From Gymnogyps californianus (Eukaryota; Chordata; Aves; Accipitriformes; Cathartidae): 64,000 nt of DNA. Location: positions 60,556,707 to 60,620,706 of the forward strand of contig NC_059473.1 in NCBI RefSeq assembly GCF_018139145.2. The letters run 5' to 3'. A model generated the notes under the pieces. The model searched no databases. It was not told where the DNA came from and was given only the letters and a program-made list of their open reading frames with translations. The position numbers and the translations under genes are program-made. Below, in pieces: positions 9,421 to 23,698 of this stretch. Numbering within the stretch: position 1 is the stretch's first letter; the number at the start of each line of letters is the position of its first letter.

Positions 9421-12400
9421 AAGGGATGTGGAAAGACACAGTTGCTCTGTGAAACCTGCGCTAGTAAATCCAAAGAATCAGAAGTGAAGTGCTGAAGAAA
9501 AGAGACCAGGATCTGTTGGCTGAAGAGTTTTGTCCTGGGACAGGAGCCAAGCATTATCTCACTGGCAGAGGCAGTCCATCAGCTCATTAGAGTGAAAGGC
9601 TACCCACTCCTTGGAGGTAGCGGGACAAAACCCATGTTCTTGTCTCCGATGGCTTAGGCTGGGTTATTGATGTGAAGAGCCTGCACCCTGGTGATAGACA
9701 GTATGGTCTTTACAAACACTAGAACACATATCTTTTCAAATCCTCCTGGGTCGTGGAGTCCAGACTATTGCAGGCAACCACTTTCACAAAAGCCTCATCT
9801 AGATTTTTTCCTCCTGTGCCTACCAGCAGGAATGGAGTAAGATTATGGCTCTAACAGCTCCCCACAGAGAAACATGGATTTGAATCAGTCCCTGCTTTGC
9901 CCTCTGCTGAAAATAGTTAACTCTGAAATAATGATATTCGCCCTAGCTAAAGAAATCTGTCTGCTTCAAATGAGCTAACATATGAAAAAAGGGATCCATT
10001 TAGTGGTGAATAACTCTGTTCAGGAAGACTGCAACTTTTGTGAACAGGATTCAACATTAACTCCTTCTGACAATAAGAGATGAGGAGTTGATTTATCAAA
10101 TGAATTCAGCAAGTGCTCATAATTGGGAATTTCCTAAACCATTGGCCTTGTACCAGTTCCTTCATTTGAAAAAAGGACCCAAATATGTATCTGGAAAGGA
10201 GGAATAAGCATGGCCAAACTTCATAGATTGATTTTAGAAATAATCTAAGATAAAGTAACATTTCTAGGAAAAAGAACTTACTCACATTCAAAAGCAAACA
10301 TAAGGTAGCACATTTTACTAATTAATAAACTGCCTAGAAAAAAAAAAAATCAGCAATGACGTTCCAGAGCATTTATGGAAAGATCTTTTCAAAAGCTATT
10401 ACTCCTCATCTTTGGAACACTCAGCAGGAAATTGATGTTTAAGACTTACACTATTTGCTTTATAGGTCCTGTACTATTTAAGAATAAAAAGTAGTGTATT
10501 TTTCACCTCAGAGAGCTTATGTACCTTCTATTAATCATTATAAACGTTACACATATTCACCGAGATGAAAAGAAACAGCTTTCCAAGATTAGAGGAGCTT
10601 GGTCACTTGTGTTATTCTTTTATTTGTACAGGTCTTGAAGTCCTGCCTTCTTCCCACCATCTTCAAAAAGCCAGTGAGTCGCTTCATTGCCTTCAATAAA
10701 CATCATTATTAAGTTTGACATTAGGACTTTCGACTATACTACCTGTACAGTTTATGTTATTTTATTTCAGTCCTTTGCCCTAGGTGTAGATTCTACATCT
10801 GAAGGATAAAAAGTGTACATAAGAAGAATAAGAAGTATATGAACCATGCATGTTGATGTCATGCAAAGAGGAGATCTTGTTGTAAAAGACCAACACCACC
10901 AGTAAGTGAGACACTGCGAAGCCAAATCACTCTGGCACAGGCCATGAGCTAGATGAAGGATACAAAAAGGACAGCCTCTCCTCAAGCTTGTGGGCAGCCA
11001 GCAAAGATTAGATCAGTCTATGGATGACCCCGACTTTCCTATAAACACCCAAAGATGGAAATGCCTGAACATGTCTTATCCTAGGAAGGCTACTTACAAT
11101 AAGCAACGCTGATCTCTGTAGCTGCCTAGGAGACACTCTTCTGCTGTGAATGATCTCCAGAGATGTTACGTGGCTGAAGCAGGCATGTAAATTCATCACA
11201 GTTTTCCTAGGGCATGGTACACTTCAGCACTGAGATGTTCATGTCAGCACCGACACACGCTAACACCTTCTTCAGGTAAGAATTACAACTAACTTTACAA
11301 AAGCAAAATGCAACAAAAATCTATCCATCAGATCATTTCAAGCAAGTCTAATACAAATTCCTCTGGAGTAAATAGCCGTGATTCTGCTGGTTCCAGGCCT
11401 TTCAATCCGGAATGCAGTAAGACCATTTTTTAAAAGCTTTGACTTAAAGAAAATTTGTGATCAGAAAAAGAGGGCTACATTTATGCCATAAGTTGTTCTG
11501 TATTTTTACTTCTGTATATTTTTACTCTTGGCAGTGAAAGTGGAAAGCCAGTAGAAAAACCTAACCTCACGACTGAATACTAGGAGTAACATAAGATATA
11601 TGGGGAAAAAAACTCACACCATGATGCCCCTATGCTATTCTTTTCCTAGTAGAACCATATTTTAATAGTTAACAGATCAAAATTCCTTGCTTGTAGTTTA
11701 CTACTAGTAATTTGAGTCACTGATAATATAAAAAAGGTCAAACCTGAGTAATTAAGTAGCTAGCTACAGTAGGAGTATACTCAAAAGATGTTTCTGTAGA
11801 AGAATCCTTTACTGAATCTGAACAGTTTTAAGATTCTTTCTCACGTTAGTCCACATTTACATTTAGTCCCAAAAAGAAAGAGTTTATTAGATAGACTTTG
11901 TTGTAATCTAGTAGGGAATGTCTTATAAAATTGCTGTTTAATAATTCTTATCTGAATGGTGTTTTAAATGGAATTTTGTGTTGTGTGGCCAACAACAACA
12001 CATGATATGAAAAACATGAATCATTTTAATTTAGTCTTACAAACACTCCACGCTGATAACAAGTACACTGAAATCAATGCTAATAAGTGAAGTTTAATTA
12101 GTTTATTCTTGTCACAAAGATTCTTGAGATCATGGAATAAAAAGCATTTAGGGCTACATCCAAGAAAAGAAATAACGCAGAATTTAGGTGCATATGTCAA
12201 AAGCTGTGCTACTGGGAGCCTGAGATACTCTGATCAGATGCTCCCTGACTCTGAAGGTACAGATGCCATAATTCATGACATTAAAACTATCTGAAATCTC
12301 TGCTACTCTGTACGTAAAACAGCATCCCATACTGGAGTTTCACAGCAGAGTGGGTTTGGTAATGAAGGCAGCCTGGGAAGTTTCTTCTCTGCACTTCCAT

Positions 12401-14029
12401 CTGCTCATTCCGACCCTCAAAAAATATGCCATCCCTTCAGCTGTAAAAATACAACTGTTCATTGGGCTTCATTGCAAGTAGATCTCTGAATGATCAAGAC
12501 CAAAAATGCCTCCCCCTTTCTGCCTTCTTTCCTTTTTTAAAAGGTTATTTTTAATCCGGGCCACTTCAGTGATTTAGTCTTCAGCACAATCCTACAAACA
12601 CTTGAAGCGTCAGGGCTGGGCAAGAAGTGGGCTGTGGCATGGGGTGGGAGCCGGTGACTGGGCTGGGCAGGCAGCCTAAATCAGCTTCACAGCTGCAGCC
12701 AGGTACCAGGACACTCCAGCCATGAACTTGACAGCACTACACAGCCTGGCACGTACCACGTGCCTGAACCCGGATGAGGCCACAAAATAAGCACGCTTTT
12801 GCCTAGAGCATTCACAGGGTAGGTGGAAGATTTGTGTTCCTCCCCCTTCCTGAATAAATAGTGTTGAAATCTACTATTCTTCACTTCCCAAAGAAGAACA
12901 CCCTAACCAGGAGTGGGAGTCATAGTCCTCTGCAGAAAGCAGTTTTGGGGCCGTTCAGCCACGAGCAAGAGAGCGAACAGCAGGGGGAATGTGATGCTGC
13001 ACTCGGGTAGCTAAGTTCACTCGTTTACAAAGATATGGGAATTCATATACATCATGGGTGATGCAATGAGTATGGGCCTTCTGCAAGAAAAACAGTTGCT
13101 GTACTTTAGATGAGAATGTGCAGTATCACTTGAATCTTTCTGATACTAAAAAAAAAAAAGTATTACAGGATTGCAATGCTATTAAACCTTCCGAATGAGT
13201 AGTCAGAAGCGTTTTTTCTTTCCTCTGTCTCTCTACTCCTCTCACCAGCACTGTTCTCTGCAACTGATCTAATCTTGCTGGAGCACTGGGATATATATTT
13301 AAGGGATTCTTTCTCACATGGGGGCCGTTAAGTACAAGACGGTACCGGCAGAGCAGCAAGTTCTCTTCTTTCCCCACCCCTCTGGGTGCTGCACCTTTCA
13401 TGTTGCAATGCCTTCTCCCACCCACTTTCCTCCCAAGACTCACCCACCTGCACTGCAGTTCTGCTCTGGATCCTTGTCATATAGCAAGGTGCAGAGTGGC
13501 CAGACGAAGGAAAGGTCTGCCTCCAGCCTCTTCTCCTCCCCACCGCTGGGGAATATGACCAAGAGGGGAAAAGGCACAGAACCAAGTGCTCCACCGATAT
13601 CGAGGTACTGGCACCTAATACTTTCACTAGCATTGGGTATCTTGCAGTATTAGCATAGTATCACCACATCATCCTTAAAGTGTGTGAGGATAACCTTTTC
13701 GTTGGAATACAGGTGACTCAGGGTATTGCCACATCTAACCATAAATGAATTGAGAAATGCAACAGAAGATGCAATGGCCTCAGTTCAAAGCTACCTATGT
13801 GTGGATTTGGGTCTGAATGATTTCCAATGCTTATTAACTACCGGTTAGCTAGTACAGTTATTTTTTTCTCTTCCACTCACTGCACCCAGCTGCCCTGCAC
13901 AAATGTGCTGCAAAAGTCATCCTGGTTTATTGAGACCTCGAAACTCTTCTGACAGTGTTATGATTTTCTATACAGTCTTGCCAAAGGGCACAGAGTTGGA
14001 AGTCATGGTTTTTATGCCAGCAAAATCAA
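9421..14029 (-). other. PHACTR2: Intron 1 sequence, no exon seen
   Basis: This is AT-rich intronic DNA. Short homopolymer runs occur at about 10337-10349 and 13147-13158. The stretch at about 12120-12300 faintly resembles old interspersed repeats, too weakly to classify. Overlapping frames at 13126-13653 (up to 111 codons, both strands) have no recognisable domain. Confidence 0.6.
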
Positions 14030-14044
14030 CATGTTTATGCAGCT

Positions 14045-14110
14045 GCATATTATCCCCATTTAGTGACAAGAACAGTAAGTCATCGACTTGCTATAGAGTA
14101 TGGTAAGCTG
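14045..14110 (-). repeat. Possible MIR core fragment
   Basis: The plus strand shows 'attatccccatttagtgaca', then 'agtaagtcatcgacttgct', resembling the reverse-complement MIR core (attatccccattttacagatg...taagtgacttgc). The match is short and divergent. Confidence 0.35.
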
Positions 14111-17100
14111 CTTATTCCTGGAGCTTACTGGAAAAATTCAAGACTGCATGGTAAAATGTTTGACGCGGTCATTAAAAAACAGAAGTCATTCTGACACTAT
14201 CAATGTCATTTTCAATAAATATCTCAAATTCTGTAATGTTGTATCTATTTTTCCTGACCAGAAACAGATGGAAAGATGGGTCTTTTTTCTTTCCCCCTTT
14301 TTATTTTATACTTGGAAGGGAAAAAATGCAACTAATCCCCAGTGGGTAAACTGACAAATGGGAGAGCTATAATCTACCTCCAAGCAGCACAATGAATTGG
14401 CATCAGAATGCTTTTGCCTTGCCATACATCTGGAGTTTAACTTTGGGGAAACTCTGTCATGAGCTAATTGACTTGATTGTGTTTTAATGAAATGAAAGGA
14501 AAAAGCTGAAGTTCAAATGTAGGCGGCTGAATGGTAGTTTCCATATGGAACTGCCAATATTGCAAAATGTTAATTGGACCTCCTGCTGGCGATGAGCTAA
14601 ACAGGCTGGGGAGCGGCTACTTCAGAGGGATGCTGGCTGCTGTCTTGAAACAGCCGGAGGGGATCCTCCTGGGATAACCACGGCAGGAATGGATACGACT
14701 GCCTGAATACCTCCAGGTTTCTACAAGGATACACACACAAACGCCTTTCGGGCTGCCGGAGTCACACATGGACCGGCAGTGCCAAAGTCCAGAAAGGGCT
14801 TCAGGAGGCTGAACCCTGTAACTCCTATCTTGCCACAAGCAAAACATTACCTCGCTGCAGAAAGTCAAACACTGCAAGGGGTGGAAAATTCAGCTTTGTT
14901 ACATCTGGAGACAAAAGGCCATACTCTGTTCTGCCCCTGTGATCAGTCCCTGCCTAAGCTCTGCAAAAAGCACAGGTACTGCTACACAGGTACTTACAAG
15001 GGAAGGAAGGGAGCCTATGCTCCCCCTGAAAGCGATAGCATGGATGCCTAGGACTCCACATTTCAGACAAAAAGCTGCGTGGCTCAGAGGGATGCCCAGC
15101 CACACTGTCCTCTTCTATAGTGCACAGAAGAGGAACATGAGCGAAGTCCCAAGCAATGGTGCAGCCTCCCACATGCATTTATTCTAGTTCTCATTCTCTC
15201 ACCTGTACACCTGGGATTAACTTGCTCAGAGCCTGGAAGAGCTTGTTTAGCTATTTGTCTCTTAGGTAGGAAGCCCTTGCCCCGCAAGACACTGGTCCCG
15301 AGCAAGGAAGGAGGGGATCCTACCTTGGCTTCCTACTACCTTACACAAGAAACAGTAAATAAAACAGTGTTAACTTCAGGGCTTGAGACGTGCTTGCTGC
15401 TTCACTGGGGTAAAGCACAAAGGACCTCTTTGCTTTAGAGTTACCTTAAGCGTTGCTCTTTTTTTTTCTGGTCACAATAACCACGTTATCTTAAGTGCTG
15501 TTGGTTGTTTTGTCAAGTTACAGGCTATCACATTATCACATTAGTTACCGCAAGTTGTCTCTTGCTAATACAACCCAAATGCAGATAATGCACTTGTAAT
15601 GTGCAGCTTCAGAGTTACTTCATGGTATAGTTTTCACTTCCATTGGGTTAATTCTGCAGAAAAAAAGCAAAGTTATGGTTGTAGGGCACTTTGTAGAGAC
15701 ACTGGAAATACCACAGGAAATACAGCTAGTCAGGGCTACTCAGCCTAACTAAATTACGCTTCTCAGGCAGGAACCTGTGCAGAGTTCTTGTCTGCTACAT
15801 CTACACTGGCATGTGAGCTGGGGGGGTTCTACAGTGCATGAAGCAATGCAGTTATACCTCTACAATCACACCACCTCTCTTCTCATCTGTTTCTTGTGTC
15901 AAAACACATTAGGGATTTGCTTAAGGTCAGAATAAAAATAAGGACCTGACCTTATGCTTGCAATATGCCCACAAGCATGTGTTTGCAAATTAATTATTTA
16001 CATTTTGGCATCATGCAGTCCTTATTAAAACACCTGCACGACTTCCTCCTCCTCTTCAATGAAATGTTTAACTTCCATCCTTTTGGCTTCCTACAAAAGG
16101 AATAAGCAAATGCTTAGCAATCCCGTTATACAGGTTTGAAAGTGATCTGGCCAAAAATCTTCTTGCTATCTCCTCTCTGACCTGAACACAGCGGCTCCGA
16201 CTAGAAGGAAAAGGATCATAGGTTTAACGCAAGCTGCTTATTCCTTTTTTCTCAACCCCAATACTTGAGTGAAAAGCAGCAAATGGAGAATTTCCAGACA
16301 GTTACATTTTCCAGATATATGAAACATCAGGTCAAAGGTCAAATTCTGGATCCAAGCAACTTCTCCACAAAAACGGGCGGGGGGGGAAATCCAGGCACAG
16401 TAAGAGAGATGTGGGAGGACAGAAAAACCAACAACAACTAAAAGCAGTGTACATAAAAGAGCAACCAAACTACTTTGAACAGCTGAGGATTGAAAATTAA
16501 TGCTTCTTGTGTCAGAATATTAAGGCATAAATCTCCTCAGAGCACGATGGTATAGATTTCTATTTATAGTTTAAAAATCTTTTTGGATAATTTTGTAATT
16601 CCACCTAAAAGTAAGCTGCATGTACTCATCTTGTTAAATTCTGTAACGATATATTTAAAACGTCACAACTGAAAACCAGAACTGCAGAACTGGAAATATT
16701 TCCTTACTGACTTTTCTTGGTATAGCCTTAATACAGGGGAGAAAAATAACTACAATAAGTTTATAACAAATATTTTTAGCTACAGGCAATCAGTAAAACT
16801 TCCCAGCAGATATTGGCTAAAGTGTGAAAACAAACTGAAGTGAGCATGCGGCCCCTCTCCTGTGTGGTAATAAACAGGAATTAAAAGAAAACATATTTGC
16901 GGTAATTAATAGGTATGTAATACTGATGCTGAGATAAAACCAGGTGAGGTGTGTCACAGGGAAGCCTTGGCCCAGTTCCCACTTCTCCAGCTAGTGGCAA
17001 AGTTACTCTCCATCTGCCCTAAGCGGGCCAGGAGCCCTTGGGTGCCCTGTCCGAGCAGCAGCGGTGCCCGCTGAGGAAAGGGAAGGTGGGGGAAGGTTCC

Positions 17101-20100
17101 TGGTGCTGGCTCATCCCAACAAGAGAGCCGAGGCGATAGGTATGCCATGTCACTGCCCTGCTGAAACATCCCATCCCCGGCATTCCCAGAACCTGACAAG
17201 ATGAGAAACACAGTCCACAGGAATTTGGGGAAAGGGAAACTGAAAGACGCAAGGCGAACGCAAACCTCGTCGTCTAGTGCAAACTCTGCCGAGCAGTCCC
17301 CGTACCGTCAGGCTGCTAACTCCCGGGCAGGTCTAGATGTTTACCTACTACTCCTCGTAGGAGCTTGTTTGCCTTCAGAGAGTGAACCAGCACACTCTCA
17401 GATGGCCCTTACTACTTGCTATCCGAGCTGAGTCAAAAACCTAGCAAAATGGTCAAAGCACAGCCAAACTTACTCTGGGCTCTTTCTAGCTCCTCTCCTC
17501 TCCTACCTAAGCAACTGCAAGCTTGACGCTGCTTCACATCTCAGCTGGCTGGTTCCTCTGGAGGTGTACATCATCCCGAGCGAGGGTTTTACTCTGCTAA
17601 CAAGTTGCCTACCCTGCAGCACCAGCTAAAGGACCCAGCTGCTGATCCCTCTCTGACGCCTTTTGGCCGTTCCCTCAGCGTACCTGGAAAGACAGAGGCG
17701 TTTCCCCGCAGCTCGCTGGATAGGTCCCCAGAAGCCATTGCCGCTGTCAGCGGAGGCGGCACACGGGTACGGCTTGATAGAGATGCTGCCCACACAGGCG
17801 GGTTCCTGGTCATCTCGGCCTGTGTTTTCACACCACCATGACAGAAACATCAGCTGAACCACCAACTGTGCTGGTGACCATTTGTGAGGCTGCACTTTAT
17901 CACTGCACTGAGCCAGAAGAAAAATAACATTTTGCCTAGGCTTTTAAAACTGAGTCAGTTCCTACTACTGACACAGGAGGATCGGGCAAATAGTTTTGCT
18001 GACCAGGCTGAGCTGGGTGGTGTGCCGTGGAGCCGGGGCAGGAACAGAGCAGGAGGGGATGGGGGAGAAGTTTGGGAACAGATGGAAGACTTCTGCCACG
18101 AAGTCAGCACCTGAGCTCACTGCCAGCGGGTGTGAGAGCTGCTCCTCACAGCAGCATGCCCTGACCCCTTCACCACATCCAACGCTGAAGCAATGACCGC
18201 CTGAAGCGCTAACACCATTAGCTATTTTCCTCTTCCGCATGAAGGAAGCTGGGGAAGGAGGTACACATCTCTCCTCCCCATCCCACCCTATCCCATTCCA
18301 GACCACCCAGCACCCTTGCTAAATACAATTCTGTAGAACATTACATGTGTGCTTTTCCCTTTATTTTTACTATCTTTAACCAAATCTTTCACAATAAACA
18401 TGTTTGTACATCTAAGAGCAGGTTTGGTTTTGTGAGCTCCCATCCCAACGCTTCCTCGCACTTAAGTACTATAACAAGGAGCTCTTGATCTACAAATAAC
18501 AGAACATTTACGTACAAAAAACCTTAGGAGCAATTTGATCAGTCGTGTAATTAAATCCCCCATACGGGACAGACCAGAGCTCGCTGTGCTGCCTTTTAAA
18601 AGCAACATTTTCTTTTATACTGGCACCACTTCAACACCTTTTTTCTAGTACAGGAAACAGCACATTGCACTTGTCCAAATGTGTGTAAGTCAAACCCGAA
18701 GCAAATAGTTTCTTTTTGCGACCCTGCTGGCCTCAGAACCCCGCCGGGGAGGTCAAGGACACTTTCAAATCCAACCAGTAAATTTCTGAGTGTTGCTGTC
18801 ATTGCAAATGTTTGTACAAGCTATTAGCTCTGCAGTCTTTTAGAGAAAACTGCGTTTATTTTTAAGTTCAGTTTTTAGCTGCCTTTAAAATGTTTGTCTG
18901 TGTTGCTAGATACCAGCTTGGATAAACAATAATAATAGAACTCCAACACGCTCAGAAGAAACTATTAATGACTAAACAGAGTTCCTCTCAGTCAAAATTC
19001 CAATTTGTCAACTCTAAAACCACAGCCTGTAAAAACTGTTCATATCACTCTGTACCTATAATATCACAATTCTGAACACAGTCTAAGTCATCTTCTTTGC
19101 TATGAGGAAATGGGAGTTGCCAAGTTGCAGCTGACTTTTATTCCGCATCATGTTTCATTACTCTCTCCATCCCCGGCTGTACAGCAAACAGCTGTTTTAT
19201 TCCCTGTATCTTGATCTTTATTAGAGCCAGGGTGGGGAAAATCAGGCACAAGCTGACATATTTGTCAGGCCAGCTGCTCTTCCTTTGCCAATTTAAACTC
19301 GGACGCTCAGAGGCATGTTCACGTAAAAGGACGGGTCCGTGTGCAATTTGTGATGGGATTCAGTTATACTTTAAAAACCAGCATGTTCCCTTTCCTACAC
19401 AATCAAGAAACAGTAATTCCATCAAGCAATCTGGTGGCACCGTAAATCACTACGGCAAAACCCAGTAGAATTATAGTACTATCTTTATGTAGATTTGAAG
19501 GCTGTATTCATACACATTTTGGACTTCAATTTTTCCATGGAATCAGCGTTTATGGAAGTGACGCACAGATAATCAAAAAGCTTTGGTTGGAACAAATTGT
19601 AAATGAGAAAGCTGCTCCTCTTTGGCTCATTGCACCGGGATGCTGTGCCGGGAGAGCTCCCTGTTTGCAGCGCGGGCCAGGAGTGCAGACACTCACGGAG
19701 GTGGGGTTGGAAACCAGGATCCAGTTCCCTCTGGGAGACCTAGCAGCGCCCTCCTTTTAGGGCCAAGCACCAGCCTAGGACTAACCAAAGTGTCAAGTCC
19801 TCCTGGGAGGGAAAAGGGCTAAAGAAAAGGGCTTGGTGAGGCCTCGGACGGGGAGACGTCGTTTTGTTGTCAGAGAAGGCACTGAGAATACGCTCGGCTC
19901 TTCCAGCAGATTCTTCCCTTAGGGGAAAACAGCTACTCTGTAAGAGCACCATGAACATGGCAGATACATAATTGATACCTTCATTTCCCCACTTGCTTGT
20001 TTCATGCTGTATTTGAGGTCCCCACTTCTCCTCTGCTCTCTGTTAATAATGAATGACTATTATCGCAGTGCCTAAGAGGGCTGGTCATAGATCAGGACCT

Positions 20101-23100
20101 CTTTGTGACAAGATCTGTACAAACAAAAACCATAAAGACCATTCTTGCTCCAGCTCTAAGTATAAAACGAAAGAGAACAGCTTGGACAACAGATTGCTGA
20201 TTTTTTATTTTCAGCTGCTCAGCTGTTGCATTTTTAAGATTTTTTAGCTATCCAAAAGTCCGTATGATTTTGATTGCAGCATGTCCTTTTCTAACACCTC
20301 TCTCATTCAGACATTGGCATTGAGCAATCATAAAATACACCTTTGTTGTCTGTAGGCTAAAATAAAATGCCAACTTGAACTTCTGTGTGCCAGTTTAAAC
20401 TGAATTGTTTCAGCTGGAGCCGGATGAGCATCCCTCAAGCCAGAAAGCAACTACTCACAGAAGAAATACCAGACCCCATCTTCTCCCCGCCAATGCATTT
20501 CAGCACTATACTACCACAGAGCCTAACAATATTCATTCAGTACTTAGCTTCAGCACACATCATTAATAAGAGTTTCAAACGACACCAGAGGTGATGCTTG
20601 TTTGCCTTGCGGAGGGGATCTGAGCCTGCCCAGCTACGTCAGCATGCACCACTGCACTGCCATCTGGGAACATCTTTCCTTTCCTCTTCCTACTGAGCCA
20701 GGCGCAGTTAGGAGTTAGCACTCATTGTAGCCCAATGAGAAATTTTAAGTCTTCCAGTTACCATTAAGATGTATTCAAGCTGAATGAGATAATATATTGA
20801 TTTATTTACTTTGTACAAAACCCAAACAGACGTCAAGAATCATTTAGCCTACTTTAGCCAGACTAATGCTGACAGAGGTCACTCCCGCTGTATGGAATGA
20901 CACACTTCACTGTATCTTGTATTTTCTTAAAGCCTCTCTCTTTAAACCCTTGAAAAAAACCAGTTTTCTTTTTTTTTTTTTTAATTATTCCTTATGAATG
21001 CAGAGGTAAACCAGGCTACATGACCCTTGAGTAATTACAAGCCAGAGTAGAAATGAAAACACCAAAATGATTTACTTTAAAAATTGAATTGAATTGAAGC
21101 CATTCTCATAATTATTAGGATTTCATGAATTTTATGATTACTCAAATTCTGTGGTATCTTTGTGAGTGCCATGACCACGCTGATACAGATGAACTGAACA
21201 CAAAAGCTGTGTTTAGCTGTGTGCTTAAAAGTGCCATAGTAAGAACTTGATTAAAAAAACAAAGGTAGTGCAAAAAGCCCGAATAGGACTGGCAAGCCCT
21301 ACACCTAGCAACTTCAAGCAGCACTGGAAATTCAAAATCCTCCCAAGTAAAGTATGTACAGCATCAGGGTTCACCAAATTCATCTTTGGCTTTATTTAAG
21401 CTCTGTAAAGTTTTCTTTTTTAAACTACTACCAAATGTTTTCCTAGAGAGGGAACATTATGTGACAGACCGCTTGCCTGTTTCCAGCGGTCCCTGGGAAA
21501 GCGAGCCATCCCTTAGGAAAGCCCACAGGAATACTTCAGAAATTCCTGCTGGCAGTTTTTGCCTGTCCCGACTGTTTCCCGTGCTCTCATCCTGGGCTTT
21601 CTGCAACTCACCCAGCAGCTGATGCACCCAACAAGGGAGAGAAAGAGCTATTTATCTGCTCATTTAATAATGAATCGATATGTGGATAGAGTCTCCCACA
21701 AAGAAACAAGCAAATGCTGAGTTTCCACTGGTGGTCTTTCCATGGGGGTCTTTCTCCAAGGGTCTGCTCAGAGGCAGGCAGCATGTCCTGGCAGCCAGGG
21801 CTTGCTTGGGTCCCTATTCAGCGGCTCCCAAAACGGCATCACTGTGGGGATCCAAGGAGGGAAAGGAAAGCAGAAAGCCCGTGGATGATGGATGCTCTCG
21901 CCCCCATGCTGGCGGGCTGCAGCTCTAGGGTGGCAACCAGGGGTTGAACCTAGTCCCCATGAACTTCTGCAAGGCACGACGTCTTTGCAGCCATCCCCCA
22001 GTGCCGCTCCGACTGCCTTGGCTGAAGCCCGTTCAGCTCCAACCTCGACTGAAGGAGCGAAAGGCCCTCCTGCAGCCTCCGGCAATTTACCTCCCTCAGA
22101 AAATACCTCCTGGAAAATTCTCTTTGCCATGCTGAACAAAGCTGTCACGTAACTCCATCTCCAGTGAAACACACTTTGTAGAAGAGTAGGTTTTGAAATA
22201 GAACGAGGTTAATAATTATTCTTTAAAAGAGCGCCTTCAAGCAGCTTACAAACAAATGCCAGCAACTTTCCCGAGCTTAGGGGAGTGGTTGTGACATTTT
22301 GGAAATTAAAAGAAGTGATAAAGGGTTCAGTCACTTTTCTTGCCTTGAAAAAGGTTTATAATTTTCCCTAAACCTCCCTCCCATTCTTGCAAACATTCCA
22401 AGTATTCGGCACACATATTCAACATTTTTAGACCCTGCGCTCACTTTTCACCCTAGATGGATGCTGAGCTCCGGGAGGGAGTGGCAATTTTCACCCCAGG
22501 AGGGACCCAAAAAGGGACCGGCGCATCACATCACGCAGCTCCTGCCCTGGGTGGGCATTGCCCGCACGTGGCAGCCACTGAGTCGACGGCAGCCCAACGT
22601 AGCGGGCCTGTCTTCTCCCTTACACGTAGAAGGTACAGAAGGACATCGCTGACTAGTCATACTGAACCTTTCACATGCAGTGCTCACACAAGCTAAGGTA
22701 TTTCAGGGAAAAACCTGAAACTGTGATAAAAACATACAGAAGCCACATAAGTAAAATTGAAGATTTCCATATTTGGTAGATTTTCTGTCTATCAATACAG
22801 ATGTATAATACAAGGAATGTAGGTAAGCACAATGGCACAGCCTGACGCAGGTTAAAAAAAATTGCTAGAAAAGCATCATTAACCTTCACTGAATATTTTC
22901 TTGTTCTAGAAGGAATAAAATTAAATTAAACCCAATTGTTAACTGGCTCTTTTTTTTAAACTCTTGTATAAGATCAGGAATAATAAACTAAACTTGAACA
23001 GCAGAGGTATGCATGATGTAACTAACTCAAAGGTTTTTTGGCAAACCTTATGACATTTCATGCTTTCATGAATAGCGGTCACTGGGAACCAGTTCTATAA

Positions 23101-23153
23101 GAATTTTCACTTAAACCAAAACTCTTCAGTTTCATGTTTGTGAACATGTATAT
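14111..23153 (-). other. PHACTR2: Intron 1 sequence, no exon seen
   Basis: This is mixed-composition intronic DNA, with GC-richer patches at about 14600-15300, 16950-18300 and 21700-22150. In these patches open frames of 60-134 codons appear on both strands, as expected where stops are rarer; none shows a known domain, and none is flanked by a convincing start and splice context. A small (AATTG)3 repeat lies at about 21081-21096 and a T run at about 20969-20982. Confidence 0.6.
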
Positions 23154-23183
23154 GGCCCATATCAACAGGGCCCATATCAACAG
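23154..23183. repeat. 15-bp direct tandem duplication
   Basis: Two exact adjacent copies of GGCCCATATCAACAG occupy 23154-23168 and 23169-23183. Being perfect in otherwise old DNA, the duplication looks recent. Confidence 0.9.
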
Positions 23184-23649
23184 GGCCGCATGTTGCCTCA
23201 GCATTTTAAAGGCTGCCCCATAAGGTTCGGACAGGCATCGGCATGAGGAGGAGCAGCCTGGCTGAGCACCCAGCCGGTGACCCACTGTAAGAAGTCAGCC
23301 CTGCCAGAGCGGCTCACCAACGCTGGAGCAGCCTGCTGAAGGTTAGGGTCCATGGATTGCATCAGGGTCCCAGGGAAAACATGATCCTATTTCAGGTAAC
23401 ACCAGCTCTGAAGAGGATGAAGAACCTTCAGATGTCGCCTTGAAGCTTTCAATCCAAACAGCCTCCTTCCCACCGAGCTCCATCACCGATACTGCCTTCC
23501 CACTCCAGTCAGCCCCTAAGCTAACTTCAAACTTCTGTCTTTTAACCCACTTGGGAAGGTGGGGTTTGAGTAGACTTTTAATTATCTTTCATCCCAACAC
23601 AGAATTCTAAGGTATAATTGTATTTTAGGGGAAGTTTAGCTTTGAGAAA

Positions 23650-23698
23650 AATTAAGAAGAAAAAAAATAATGAATAATTAAGAAGAAAAAAATAATGC
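23650..23698. repeat. A-rich 25-bp tandem duplication
   Basis: Two near-identical copies of 'aattaagaagaaaaaaataatg' lie head to tail with a period of about 25 bp, differing by one A in the A run. It looks like a slippage-type duplication in A-rich DNA. Confidence 0.8.

Noticed and set aside
14600..15310. Cluster of overlapping frames on both strands that could suggest a processed pseudogene.
   Set aside because: No frame matches a protein I recognise, there is no poly(A) tail or flanking duplication, and the frames overlap in a manner typical of GC-richer DNA.
23375..23620. An open stretch reading SSEEDEEPSD on the plus strand, like an acidic protein segment after an AG.
   Set aside because: It has no ATG, no convincing upstream splice acceptor, and the continuation has no recognisable domain. 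It lies antisense within intron 1. Chance is more likely.
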